From NCBI GenBank assembly GCA_030374805.1, contig JARGSG010000189.1, positions 1,364,001 to 1,428,000 on the forward strand: a stretch of 64,000 nt of DNA, read 5' to 3'. This document shows, piece by piece, positions 1-9,894 of this stretch. The notes beneath the pieces were generated by a model. That model was not told where the DNA came from. It searched no databases and was given only the letters and a program-made list of their open reading frames with translations. Source of the DNA: Gracilaria gracilis (Eukaryota; Rhodophyta; Florideophyceae; Gracilariales; Gracilariaceae). A program made the translations under genes and the position numbers. Numbering within the stretch: position 1 is the first letter of the stretch; each line of letters opens with the position of its first letter.

Positions 1-192
1 GCATTGCAGTGAGTATACCTAGATTAAAAAACCATTCTGGCCTGAAACCCTGACGGTGTATCCTTCGAAAGCGACCTTGAATTGTAGGGTTTTAGTATGT
101 CTTTCTTCGTTAGCGCATTATGGTGCGATACGTGATTGCCCTGCCGTTGCAGCTGCCTTGCTTTGTTGTCTAATACCGCCATGAACCCATTC

Positions 193-870
193 TTAGGGCA
201 GACGAAAACTGGTCCTTCGAACAATGAAAGCTTGTAACCCAGTCCATGAAAAATGCGCGCTGAATTGACAACACTCGGTCTTCATAATGGTGGGGGCGAT
301 GTCTCCGCCATCGCTCTTACGGTAATTGACAGCGAACTCAATTAAGTTATACCTTGCTCGGCATAACTGTGCATCAGTCCACTGGCTGTACCCATGCGGC
401 AAGGCCCCGCCGTTGTCGTCCCCAAACAAAATGCAACAACCTTTTGCAAATAGTGCGGTATTAGCGTCTTCGTTTGGTTGTGGTGTTGTCTCGAGAGCCC
501 CATTTTCCTTTTCGAACCATGCGACGCAGAAGGCGCAAAGAGAATTTAGAGCGGTGCGGTTGTTGCGCTTTGTATTAACGGGAATTTGAAGTCCCATGCA
601 GGCCTTTGCGGCATTGGAGTGTGTCTGTTGCGCAGAGCGTTGCTGCTCGGTTTCCGACGGGGCAAAGTAGGTTGCGATAGGATCAAGATCGACAGGGAGA
701 GTGCAGTCGATTTGCGTCAAAACCTGAGGATCGCAGCCGTCAGTGGGAATGCCATCAAGTGCAATGTTGTTGAGATCGTGTTTAGCCAAGGGCGCGAGTG
801 ATACTAGTTCTAGATCTTCTGCAGGCGGCGGAGGTGTGCCTGATACCAATGATTGCGTTTGATCGGTCAT
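193..870 (-). pseudogene. N-terminal part of tyrosine recombinase, left palindrome arm
   Basis: This is the mirror copy of the frame at 1650-2327. It starts at the same ATG (MTDQTQSL) and reads outward, away from the palindrome centre. The frame ends where the plus copy ends, so the same frame change at a T-run is present in both arms, meaning the break predates the duplication or conversion. The catalytic part would lie to the left of base 1 and is not visible; only its beginning (frame 24-224) is in the window. The segment has no recognisable catalytic residues. It is proline/threonine-rich at the start and has several cysteines (CAFC, CCILF). Confidence 0.75.
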
Positions 871-1417
871 GGTGGGATGCAGGCGGTGTGGCAGTGTGTG
901 GAGCTGATCTTAATGGGCATGGCACCTAAATGGGTTATCTATACGTAAGCATGGCTGCAATCAATGATTACAGTCAATTTTTCATTGCACGCCATAACTG
1001 CGTTGTTTATGACCCAGTTTTGATGCGCCAAATTAGCGCTACATTATGTAATGTCACATACGTTTTATTTTATTGAAAGTTGGCCTCGAGTTTCACTCGC
1101 AGTTTGTTGACAAGCGCGTTATCAACTGGCTGCGTGGGAAATATTGGAGCCCTCGGGATGGTTATTTTCCCTCGGCTTCGCCTTCGGGGAGAATAACTTC
1201 CCTTGGGCTCCACATTTCCCTACCAGCCAGTTGATAACCCTTAGTAGTGTGGGTGGCAAATTAGTGTGGCAACACGTAAGGGTTACCAACTAGCTGGTGG
1301 GGAAATATGGAGCCCGAGGGAAGTTATTTTCCCCGAAGGCGAAGCCGAGGGAAAATAACCATCCCGAGGGCTCCAATATTTCCCACGCAGCCAGTTGATA
1401 ACGCGCTTGTCAACAAA

Positions 1418-1437
1418 CTGCGAGTGAAACTCGAGGC
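1418..1437 (+). repeat. Left 20-bp terminal inverted repeat of the recombinase element
   Basis: CTGCGAGTGAAACTCGAGGC at 1418-1437 matches, in reverse complement, 3355-3374 at 19 of 20 positions. The pair brackets the recombinase frames. The same sequence also appears mirrored at about 1083-1102 in the left palindrome arm. Confidence 0.7.
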
Positions 1438-1649
1438 CAACTTTCAATAAAATAAAACGTATGTGACATTACATAATGTAGCGCTAATTTGGCGCATCAA
1501 AACTGGGTCATAAACAACGCAGTTATGGCGTGCAATGAAAAATTGACTGTAATCATTGATTGCAGCCATGCTTACGTATAGATAACCCATTTAGGTGCCA
1601 TGCCCATTAAGATCAGCTCCACACACTGCCACACCGCCTGCATCCCACC

Positions 1650-3325
1650 ATGACCGATCAAACGCAATCATTGGTATCAGGCACACCTCCGCCGCCTGCA
1701 GAAGATCTAGAACTAGTATCACTCGCGCCCTTGGCGAAACACGATCTCAACAACATTGCACTTGATGGCATTCCCACTGACGGCTGCGATCCTCAGGTTT
1801 TGACGCAAATCGACTGCACTCTCCCTGTCGATCTTGATCCTATCGCAACCTACTTTGCCCCGTCGGAAACCGAGCAGCAACGCTCTGCGCAACAGACACA
1901 CTCCAATGCCGCAAAGGCCTGCATGGGACTTCAAATTCCCGTTAATACAAAGCGCAACAACCGCACCGCTCTAAATTCTCTTTGCGCCTTCTGCGTCGCA
2001 TGGTTCGAAAAGGAAAATGGGGCTCTCGAGACAACACCACAACCAAACGAAGACGCTAATACCGCACTATTTGCAAAAGGTTGTTGCATTTTGTTTGGGG
2101 ACGACAACGGCGGGGCCTTGCCGCATGGGTACAGCCAGTGGACTGATGCACAGTTATGCCGAGCAAGGTATAACTTAATTGAGTTCGCTGTCAATTACCG
2201 TAAGAGCGATGGCGGAGACATCGCCCCCACCACTATGAAGACCGAGTGTTGTCAATTCAGCGCGCATTTTTCATGGACTGGGTTACAAGCTTTCATTGTT
2301 CGAAGGACCAGTTTTCGTCTGCCCTAAGAATGGGTTCATGGCGGTATTAGAAAACAAAGCAAGGCAGCTGCAACGGCAGGGCAATCACGTATCGCACCAT
2401 AATGCGCTAACGAAGAAAGACATACTAAAACCCTACAATTCAAGGTCGCTTTCGAAGGATACACCGTCAGGGTTTCAGGCCAGAATGGTTTTTAATCTAG
2501 GTATACTCACTGCAATGCGGCCTAGCGCTCTACACGTTTTGACTAGGTCGCAGTTCACCAAAGTGGTGCGCAATAATCAGATCGTATGGCTCAATACTGG
2601 TGCTGTCGGTGGCAATAATGGCTCTTGTAAGGCGTGGAAAGGGGGCTGGAAAGCCATAGGACAAGACCCCCCAACGATATGTGTTTGGAATGAGACCTAT
2701 GGTGGATTTCTAAATTTTTTTGAGGACTTGGACACCTATCTACAGATGTGGGACGATTTGTCTCCTGGGACGGACAGGTTTTTTAGCGATCAATGTAAGA
2801 GCAACAGCAGTACATGCCTTTCTTAAGCGGCAGCATTTAGGGAAGAACTTCCTTTCAAGGATTGTGAGAACTGTGTGTATGAAGGAGGGAGTGACAGGAA
2901 TGGGTTCTAAATACTGGCCTACAACGCATTCGTTGCGTGCTACGCTGTCCTCGTTACTGATCGAGGCTGGTCACGCTGATTCTGCCGTCGCTAATCGCAC
3001 TGGCCATCGTGATTTGGGATCTCTCAAAAGCTACCAACACATTCAGGGGGCGGAAGGCGCACAGCAGCAACGCGACATATTGGGTTTGGAGCCGGAGTCG
3101 CCGCGAAAGCGTCTTCGTGGCAATGATGTGCAACCGCACGAAAGCGGTGCTGACAGTACTTCTTTTCCAACCCACAAAGACGGTGTGGAATCGAATGGTG
3201 ATTGTGGAGATATTGAGTCCTGGCGAAAACTTCTGTCATCAATCGGCACAGTGAGCGGAGGTGTGGTGAACTTCACGGTCAATTACTACCCCTCAAAGAA
3301 ATACACTGAAAATCTCTCTTTTTGA
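1650..3325 (+). pseudogene. Crypton-like tyrosine recombinase, broken by two frame changes
   Basis: Three overlapping frames in one direction cover one protein: 1650-2327 (N-terminal 225 residues), 2296-2826 and 2720-3325. Seen: a box-I arginine in GILTAMRPSALHVLTRSQF (near 2500-2550), then THSLRATLSSLL (box-II H-x-x-R), TGHRDLGSLKSYQHIQ with the third histidine and the nucleophile tyrosine. This R...H-x-x-R...H...Y order is the signature of site-specific tyrosine recombinases, which cut and join DNA through a covalent phosphotyrosine. No reverse transcriptase or other domain accompanies it, so a DNA element of Crypton type fits better than a DIRS retroelement. The two frame changes lie at T-runs near 2270 and 2780; they may be decay or sequence error. 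A polar, serine-rich tail follows the catalytic tyrosine. Confidence 0.8.
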
Positions 3326-3354
3326 GGGAAGACTTCGAAGTTTTTCCTCCGTTC

Positions 3355-3374
3355 GCCTCAAGTTTCACTCGCAG
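3355..3374 (-). repeat. Right 20-bp terminal inverted repeat of the recombinase element
   Basis: GCCTCAAGTTTCACTCGCAG lies 30 bp past the recombinase stop and is the inverted partner of 1418-1437. CCAGTTGG follows it, and CCAGTTGATAAC precedes the left repeat at 1391, so the true ends may lie slightly further out. Confidence 0.7.
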
Positions 3375-3496
3375 CCAGTTGGAAAAATATAGTGTGGCCC
3401 ACACTAATTTGGGTGAGAGCTTGTGACAAGAAAACTTAATTAGTGTGGGTTTGAGATGATTTTGAACTGGTTTGCGCGGACAATCCCCAGTTACCG

Positions 3497-3772
3497 ATGC
3501 CCACCAGGCGAAGCTCGTCCCTCAGCAATCGTGCCAACAGCAATAAACTCGAGACAATGTCTCTATTTGCCTCTCCTTTACTGAGCGCATTCCAGCGCAT
3601 GGCAGCAACAGTCCCAAACGCCGAGACGAACAGCAGCACTCCAGAACACAGCAACCCACAATCAAAAGGCACATCTCAGACTGGGCCAGGGGGTTCAAAC
3701 AACAACAACAATCCTACTCGCAAGGTCCAGGTTGTGCTTACAAACACAAACAAAGCGCAAATTGCCCAGTGA
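3497..3772 (+). CDS. Small Ser/Asn-rich frame in the pogo-like element
   Basis: A 91-codon frame starting MPTRRSSSLSNRANS lies between the left TIR and the transposase. It is rich in Ser, Asn, Thr and Gln, with a run of five asparagines near the end, and shows no known domain. It could be the N-terminal part of the transposase protein (helix-turn-helix region expected there), now out of frame, or simply an open stretch. Not recognised. Confidence 0.25.
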   Translation: MPTRRSSSLSNRANSNKLETMSLFASPLLSAFQRMAATVPNAETNSSTPEHSNPQSKGTSQTGPGGSNNNNNPTRKVQVVLTNTNKAQIAQ

Positions 3773-4041
3773 ATGATTGCAACTGCGGCAAGCGATGGCA
3801 CTAAAAAATAGCTTCACGAGCAGTGGCTCACTTTTCCCAGTTTTTTCGGGGAAGCACGAAGGCTAACCTTCGACGTACAAGGCGTTACTGAAAGACAAGC
3901 ACGACTACAACGCATGGCCACAACCGAACTCAAAAAAACAATAACTTCTCTTTTGTCAAACAAACAAAGAATGGATTCAAACGCCACTACTGCAAGACCC
4001 AAAAAGAGCGTGGCCGTAGAGTTACGCCATGGGTTGGTGCT

Positions 4042-5184
4042 TTGCGCCAAGACCTGTATGAAGAGTTCAATCGGTTGAGAAAAGTAGGCGTGAATTTCAA
4101 CGCAAAATTACTCCGTCGGTTAGCATTAACCCTGATCGCGAAGGCCAATGAAGGATTATACCATGCGAAAATGCGCGACCGGCACAGTAACGGACTTCTC
4201 AAGAACAGGATAACGTCAAGGTGGGTTCAGTCTTTCATGCATAGGTTCGGAATCGTCAGTCGGTATCAATGTGGGAAACTAATAGTATCACCAGCATAAC
4301 AGGAGCAGATTGTACGGGAGGTGGCCTATCATTTGGGCCAGTTTTCCAGGGACTTTCGATCAAGCTTCTCGAGAGAGGATGACGTGTACAACGCCGACGA
4401 GACACACTTTTGCATGAATAGAGACAACCATAAAACGCTTGCGCTTGTGGGAAAGAGCAGCGTTCGTTACGCAGATGTTGTGTGCGGTGACGACGGAATC
4501 ACCATCATGGTTCTAATTGCTGGTGGACCAAACGCAAGACTTGAGACGCCGATGCTGATTTTTAAGAACGCGGATAGGAACTATTCCATTCGTGGCCTCC
4601 CCGATCACGTACCTGGGGTAGTCTATCGCACGGGTCCAAAGGCCTGGATGGACAAGAGAGTATTCCCGGAATGAGTGAAGGAAAATCGCGTGTTAGAACC
4701 CCTGCCGAACGGTCGAAAGCGAGTATTCTATATAGATAATGTCAATACGCACGACATTACCGACGATGTTAGAGCTGAACTTGCGCGAAGCAATACCGAA
4801 GTTCGATTCTTTCCATGCAATGCCACCCATCTTGTGCAGCCAGCAGACAGCTTTGTCATGCCGAAGCTGAAAACTTATTGGAGACATGAGTGGGATGACC
4901 ACAAGATGGGCGCGTTGGAGAGCGGAATGTGGTCTGATGGAGCGCGAGGATCTGGAAAGCTGACTAATCCTGGTAAGCGTCACTTTCAGAAACTTGCAGA
5001 TAAGTCGGTGAGGGCTGTTAGCGCACAGCGAGACGTTAATGGCGTTACGTATGCGCGTAAGGCGATGATACGTTGTGGCATGGCGCTCAATCTTAAAGGG
5101 CAGTGGGTAGAGCGGCAGCTCTTCCCGGATTCGCAGGCAATTATCGAGAAGTATAGGGTGAACTTCGAAGGACAGGTGGTTTAG
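4042..5184 (+). pseudogene. DDE_1 (pogo-like) transposase, two in-frame stops
   Basis: One reading frame runs through the stretch, interrupted by a TAA at 4297-4299 and a TGA at 4672-4674. The first part (MRQDLYEEFNRLRK...) ends in a helical segment with SRWVQSFMHRFGI, typical of the CENP-B/pogo DNA-binding region. The catalytic part shows DVYNADETHFCM (first Asp), RVFYIDNVNTHD (second Asp) and NATHLVQPADSFVMPKL (third Asp), matching the DDD layout of pogo-like enzymes that cut and rejoin transposon ends. The protein ends at about 380 codons. The unit is a decayed but recent-looking copy. Confidence 0.8.
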
Positions 5185-5287
5185 TCGGGATCGTAAGTGT
5201 GCTGCGGCAACCCACACTATTTTGGTGAGTCAAAATTAGTGTGGGCCACACTAATGAACCCGTAACCTAATTAGTGTGGGTTCCGAA

Positions 5288-5413
5288 ATAGTGTGGGCCA
5301 CACTATTTCCTGTGAGGTGCTTCAAAATAAGCCTTACAGAAATAATGTGGGCCACACTATTTCCTGTGAGGTGCTTCAAAATAAGCCTTACAAAAATAGT
5401 GATGCCCACACTA
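5288..5413 (+). repeat. 54-bp tandem repeat, 2.3 copies, with GTGTGGGCCACAC palindrome
   Basis: Units 5288-5341 and 5342-5395 differ at only a few bases, followed by a partial unit. Each carries the near-palindrome TAGTGTGGGCCACACTA followed by TTCCTGTGAGGTGCTTCAAA. The palindrome is the same as in the TIRs of the neighbouring pogo-like element, so this may be a remnant of nested short copies. Confidence 0.85.
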
Positions 5414-5730
5414 ATAACAGTGTTCACTTGTACAGCGAACACCACCAGACAGTCCGTGAGAGCTGAAAAATACGGAAATTTGGATTGCAGCGCCAATCCA
5501 AAACCCATTCAGTGCTATTGATTCTCGCCTAAAGTAAGCCCTTCACCGTCCCCATTCGCAGATATCGAACACCTCTTTACCCAACACCGTTCACTACCTT
5601 GCTTCTTGCGCCCAATTCAATGCGACCGTGCTTCCCCCACCCTAACTCGATTTATAAGAATATTCTACGTGCCGGTATCGAATTTCAAAGAACTAAACCT
5701 CCAGAGTAACTTGCGGCGATTAAGGCAACG
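5414..5730. other. Stretch without recognised gene
   Basis: About 300 bp between the tandem repeats and the first frame of the large element. One further motif copy (GCCCACACTAATAACAG) is at its left edge. I see no gene, inverted end or other signal in it. Confidence 0.5.
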
Positions 5731-7640
5731 ATGAAGGCTGTAACAGCTGATCCTTCATTTTGCCAAATTACGTCACCAAACGAACTGCCAGATCCATGCT
5801 TTGCTTGCGGCCAACGTTTGAAAAAACCTCCGAGTACAGAAGTCACGTTGACGCCAAATCAGATACAGAAAAGAGCTGCAGTGAACACAGCTCCAGAACC
5901 AACCCCGCTCTCCCAACTTTGTACCCCAAGAATAAAGCTTTGCTCCGACTGCCGATCTTCTACCAGAGATTGGGCGATAATATGCAAGCCGCGTCGTTAC
6001 GGAGCAAAAGCAAAATCTGCGCTGCAGTCATGGAAACGAAGATTCACTCCATTAACATCAAAGAAATCGGCAAACTGCTTTGTTTGCATTCGGCTGGACC
6101 TATCCGGAAAGAAACATCTTGTCCCAGAAATGAACAAAAGTAATGGATTGAGGTTGAATTTGCCGCTATTACATTTATTAGTGTGCGACAAAGCTACGAA
6201 AAGTACGTTCTGTCAGGATTTGAGCAAGCGTTCTGGTCTTGCATTGGATGATTCTTTCTCCCTTCTTCATGTTTTGTCTGAGGCTCGGTTTTGTACCTTG
6301 CACCACAATCAAACACGTCATTCGAAGGATGCCGCAATTCGCACTGAGCCAAGTCGACGAGGTGTCAAGCGCGGTTTCCGCATGTTTCGTGACTATGGAT
6401 GTCATGAAAGAAGCCATGTTTTAAGGCCAATTTCCGGATATCCAGTACCTCACTTGAAGACTCAGAAGCGTATGGAGACTTAGATGACGCAATTCAAGAT
6501 CATTCTGGCAATATTTTTAATGCTGGTGATGTATTTGGTCGACAGGCGTGCGCGTCTTGCAGATATATAATTACAAAGGGTTCGAGCGGAACAAGACCGC
6601 CTTTTGACACTGCGTCGCTTCGTTGTTCAACCTATCGTTGTCTTGTAGATTGCATATTCTACGCGCTAGACAGTGAGACTATGATATGCTCTGATTTTCT
6701 TTATATGCGCAGGAATGCGGCAATTCGGCAGCTGGCTGTGGAACTGAAGAAAACCGTTGTTGCTCCATTTAACCGAGCTCAAACCGCTCGTTTTCTACCG
6801 ATTGCGAAGGTTAAAAATCTAAGGGCACTGCTGCATGCGAAAAGTATGGACAGGTCACGGAACATTTGTGGAAAGACCGTGGAATCACGGATTGGTCCCG
6901 TCCTTGCAATAGAACGAGTTCATACGTATTCTCTATCACGTAAGTGCCGGTTTCATGCTGTTCAAGACAGTCTCTCGGAATCCTTAAACAATTTTATGAA
7001 CATATTTGGAGGAGATGAGTTACATCTTTATCCCACAGAGAGACGGCGAATGCTAACAGAGGTATGCCAAAGGTTCGTGAAACAAAGCGACAACTATAAA
7101 CGTGGAAAATGGAACATCTGGGAAAAGATATCAGCCATTCCAGCGAAGCTGTGGGCCTCTTTAGTGCTGGACGTGGCATCTAACAAGCAAATGGCGTCTT
7201 GGAAGGTTGAATCAGCTCCAAAAGGAATAGAACTTACACGATTGTTCCCTGTTTGCAACAAAAGAGATATTCCAGTGGGGCAATTGACTTTGAAGCACTC
7301 TATTCGTCAAACAAAAGCTGACGTCAACAGTGTCATGCCCGGCGCTGAATACGTGCTTTGCATTCGCGTACTTAAAGTAGTGGAACAAATGGCCATGTCT
7401 CGATCCCGCAATTCCTTTGGTCCGCTGACGAGCACCCTGTCCATTCCAGGTATTCTCGAGTGCAGTGCATCATGGCGGAGCGTGCTACACTCTTTAGGGA
7501 ACATGACATCACTGGATAGCAGTCTTTCCTTTCGGAAGAACCTCATTACGGAGAGAGAAAGAGCACCACAAGGTGCTTTTCAAACTGTCGATGTTGCGAA
7601 TACCGTTGTCACAGTACAAATCGCAAAGCATAATTCGTAA
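5731..7640 (+). pseudogene. Cys-rich N-terminal region of the Academ-like transposase
   Basis: Frames at 5731-6483 and 6681-7640 flank a short interval in which the coding frame changes. The first contains three CxxC pairs (CFACGQ, LCSDCRS, NCFVCIR) and an H/C cluster (FCTLHHNQT), suggestive of zinc-binding. The second is a basic, mixed helical region (RKCRFHAVQDSLSESLNNF, KRGKWNIWEKISAIPAKLWA) without a motif I recognise. Its last 70 bp overlap the start of the next frame at 7573, where the reading frame must change. Together they are probably the front of the protein continued at 7573-9846. The breaks could be decay or unspliced introns; I saw no clear splice sites. Confidence 0.45.
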
Positions 7641-9846
7641 CAAAAAGAGAAGGCGAGTGAAAGATTCCAAAGAAGTTCTTGAAGCCGATGAAAAAGATCC
7701 ACAGATATGCGACTGGATTAATCCCCTTGACGTTTTCGCAAATCGCAAACAATTCGCAGCTTCGTTCAATTCAAATGAAGATCAAAGCATTTTGGAGGAT
7801 TTCATTGATGTCGTGTATGGCACGGTGTTTGAAAACCGAGAACAATTGCTAGACATTTCACATGAAAGGAAAACGTACCGCAATGGAAAAACTAGACTGC
7901 AGTATAAGCATCAGGGTCTTAGTTTCCGTTCTCTGTTGTTTTCGTGTTTCAAACAGCATGGTGGTCTCAATGCACATGATCCTTCAGTGTCTGAGCAGGA
8001 TGTATTATTTGTCGACGTGAGCCACATGAGTGCCGCCGATATCCTTACTATTCACGAAAAACTAAGTTTTTTAGTGCAGCTTTTTACACCTGGAATGCCC
8101 GGATGTCCACGCCACATTATCGTAGCTGGAGATCAGCCAACATATAAAATGTTGGTGAAGATATGGAGGAAATCCTACCTCGAATCAAAAGGAAAGAACG
8201 TAGACGAAGTACAGATGAATGGCTTGAGAATATATCAGTTGCTAATACCTTTCCCAGGCTTCTTTCATATTGAGAAGCAGAGCTTGTATCCTTTGTGCAA
8301 GGAAATGTTTCATGGGCTGGGTCTTGAAGCACTTGCAAAATGTTCCGGCTTATCTGAATCTCAAGTATGAAATATACTTCATCATGGCCATGCTCGTAAT
8401 AACCGAGCTTTGAATTTTAGTCTTGCTGCCGTATTAATCATTCACACTTCCGATATTGTCATGGCAGAACACCCAGACATGAAAGATGAAATAGATCGAA
8501 TTTCGAACAGAGAAATAGAGGTAATGTGTGATTCTGAGTCGACGATGCCTTCTAAGCTAGTTGTTTGTACTACCAAACATGTCACGCCCAAAAATATTGC
8601 TATCGGAAGGCGTCTCCGCCAGAAAGTGTCTTCTTTCTTTTTCCATTGTGGTCCTAATGGTAGACACATTGTCAACACCGGGTTGTTTACTTGCTTGTTA
8701 CCTGTGGTTGGTTTCCACTTCTTGTCCAGAACGGGGCACTCAGACGTTGTTGACAGTTTTTGTCTCCGCCTCAATAACGTTCTCCATGCTTCAGGACATT
8801 TACATTACCAACAACTGTATATGTTTAATGGGTTCTTACGAGGGACAATGCCCAGAATTGTTTTTCAAGATCTTTACACGAAAAAGCCTGGCGGCATGCT
8901 GATACGAGTTCCGTCATTCACTGCCAGTAATGGCAGTGTTTACGACGAGAGAGGCTGGAAATATGTGCACTTGGACGAAGCCCTAGAGATGCTTTTTGTT
9001 AGACTGCTCAAATCTTTGAACGTGACCCTGCTCCCTTTTCTTGAGGTCGCTGGTGCATGGATTTTAAGTGTCTCGCAAGCTCGAATGCTGATCCGAACGG
9101 TTACCGCAGCATCAAGATCGTATAAAACTGTCCGAGGAAACGGAGACGAAGATGAGGAAATTAGCCCTGTTCACAGCTACGACAGATATGCCGCTCAGTC
9201 ATCATCTGTTCGGGAGATGGTCAACCTTATGCGCAGGAAATCTTTTCTTTCTACTGAGCATCGCAACAGCGATAGGCTTAAGAATGTTTTGGGGCTCTTG
9301 CAGACTGATTTGAAGAATGAGACGGTTCAAAAGTTAATTCTAGGCATTGAGAGCCACGGTCAAACAAGTGTTGAGTTGCACGCCTCTACAATGCTTCCGG
9401 AAGTATTTGGACCGTTATCCAAGATTGATATTGAGAAGTACCTCAATAGGAAGCGCCCGAAAGGAGAATGGACGAAATCGAGGCGTATTCCTACGATTGG
9501 CACAGCAATGGCCGCACAAAGTCAAGATGTTCCAAGCGCAATTATTAGGACAGCGAGAGACCCCAAGATGGCTCTATCTGAACGTCGTCACACAATGACG
9601 AAGCTCATGACGTCCATTACTTTGGCAGAGCATAAGTTGATCGAAGCAAATGACTTATATAGAGCTGAACACGCTCGTAAGAGGTGGAATAAGCTACATT
9701 TAGGTCGACATCTTTTATCAGCTCACGCAGATGCGTATCGAGCATTCGGAGATACAATCAGGCATTCCAACAAAAGCCAGCTGATATCTGCTTTGAATCT
9801 TGATTTCTTGGAAAAGGATCTTGATTCAGTGCTTACTCCTGTATAA
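7573..9846 (+). pseudogene. GDQ-motif transposase-like protein (DUF6589-like), one in-frame stop
   Basis: A single frame runs 7573-9846, interrupted once by a TGA at 8368-8370. Before the stop it shows DVLFVDVSHMS, then CPRHIIVAGDQPTYKMLVKI and LLIPFPGFFHIEKQSLYPLC. The GDQ followed by an I/P-x-P-G-x-x-H-x-x-K segment is the pattern of the DUF6589 group. After the stop, NILHHGHARNNRALNFSL continues without loss of frame. The second half (8410-9846) is long, basic near the end and has no motif I can name. It ends with TAA at 9844-9846; the nuclease frame starts 49 bp later in the same frame. Confidence 0.5.
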
Positions 9847-9894
9847 CGTCAGCAATTAGTTAGGCGAAACGTTTATTATTACTACGATTACATT

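Larger units (their letters stand above)
1..2519. repeat. Large palindrome, arms about 1.26 kb, centre near 1260
   Basis: The first 1.26 kb is the reverse complement of about 1261-2519: base 1 pairs with 2519, and the sum of paired positions is 2520 throughout. Both arms carry the same 225-codon reading frame (193-870 minus, 1650-2327 plus), with one amino-acid difference (Ile/Thr in the MKTECC region), so the arms are nearly identical and young or kept alike. Because base 1 is still inside the arm, the left arm continues outside the window. Near the centre (1141-1380) sit smaller nested hairpins built on GGAGCCC/GGGCTCC and CCGAAGGCGAAGCCGAGGG. The cause may be two head-to-head insertions, an inverted duplication, or an assembly fold-back. 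Confidence 0.95.
3390..5253 (+). mobile_element. pogo/Tc1-mariner-like DNA transposon with palindromic TIRs
   Basis: A perfect 21-bp inverted pair (3390-3410 and 5233-5253; TAGTGTGGCCCACACTAATT plus T) bounds a 1.86-kb unit holding one DDE_1-type transposase. The outermost TA on each side could be the TA target duplication expected of the Tc1/mariner superfamily. The TIR is itself nearly self-complementary (TAGTGTGGSCCACACTA), which is unusual. Related motifs lie just outside (5270-5420) and at the centre of the upstream palindrome (1246-1270). Confidence 0.75.

Noticed and set aside
1418-3374. DIRS/Ngaro-type retroelement as the source of the tyrosine recombinase
   Set aside because: No reverse transcriptase, RNase H or split-LTR structure is visible next to the recombinase, so a DNA element is the simpler call.
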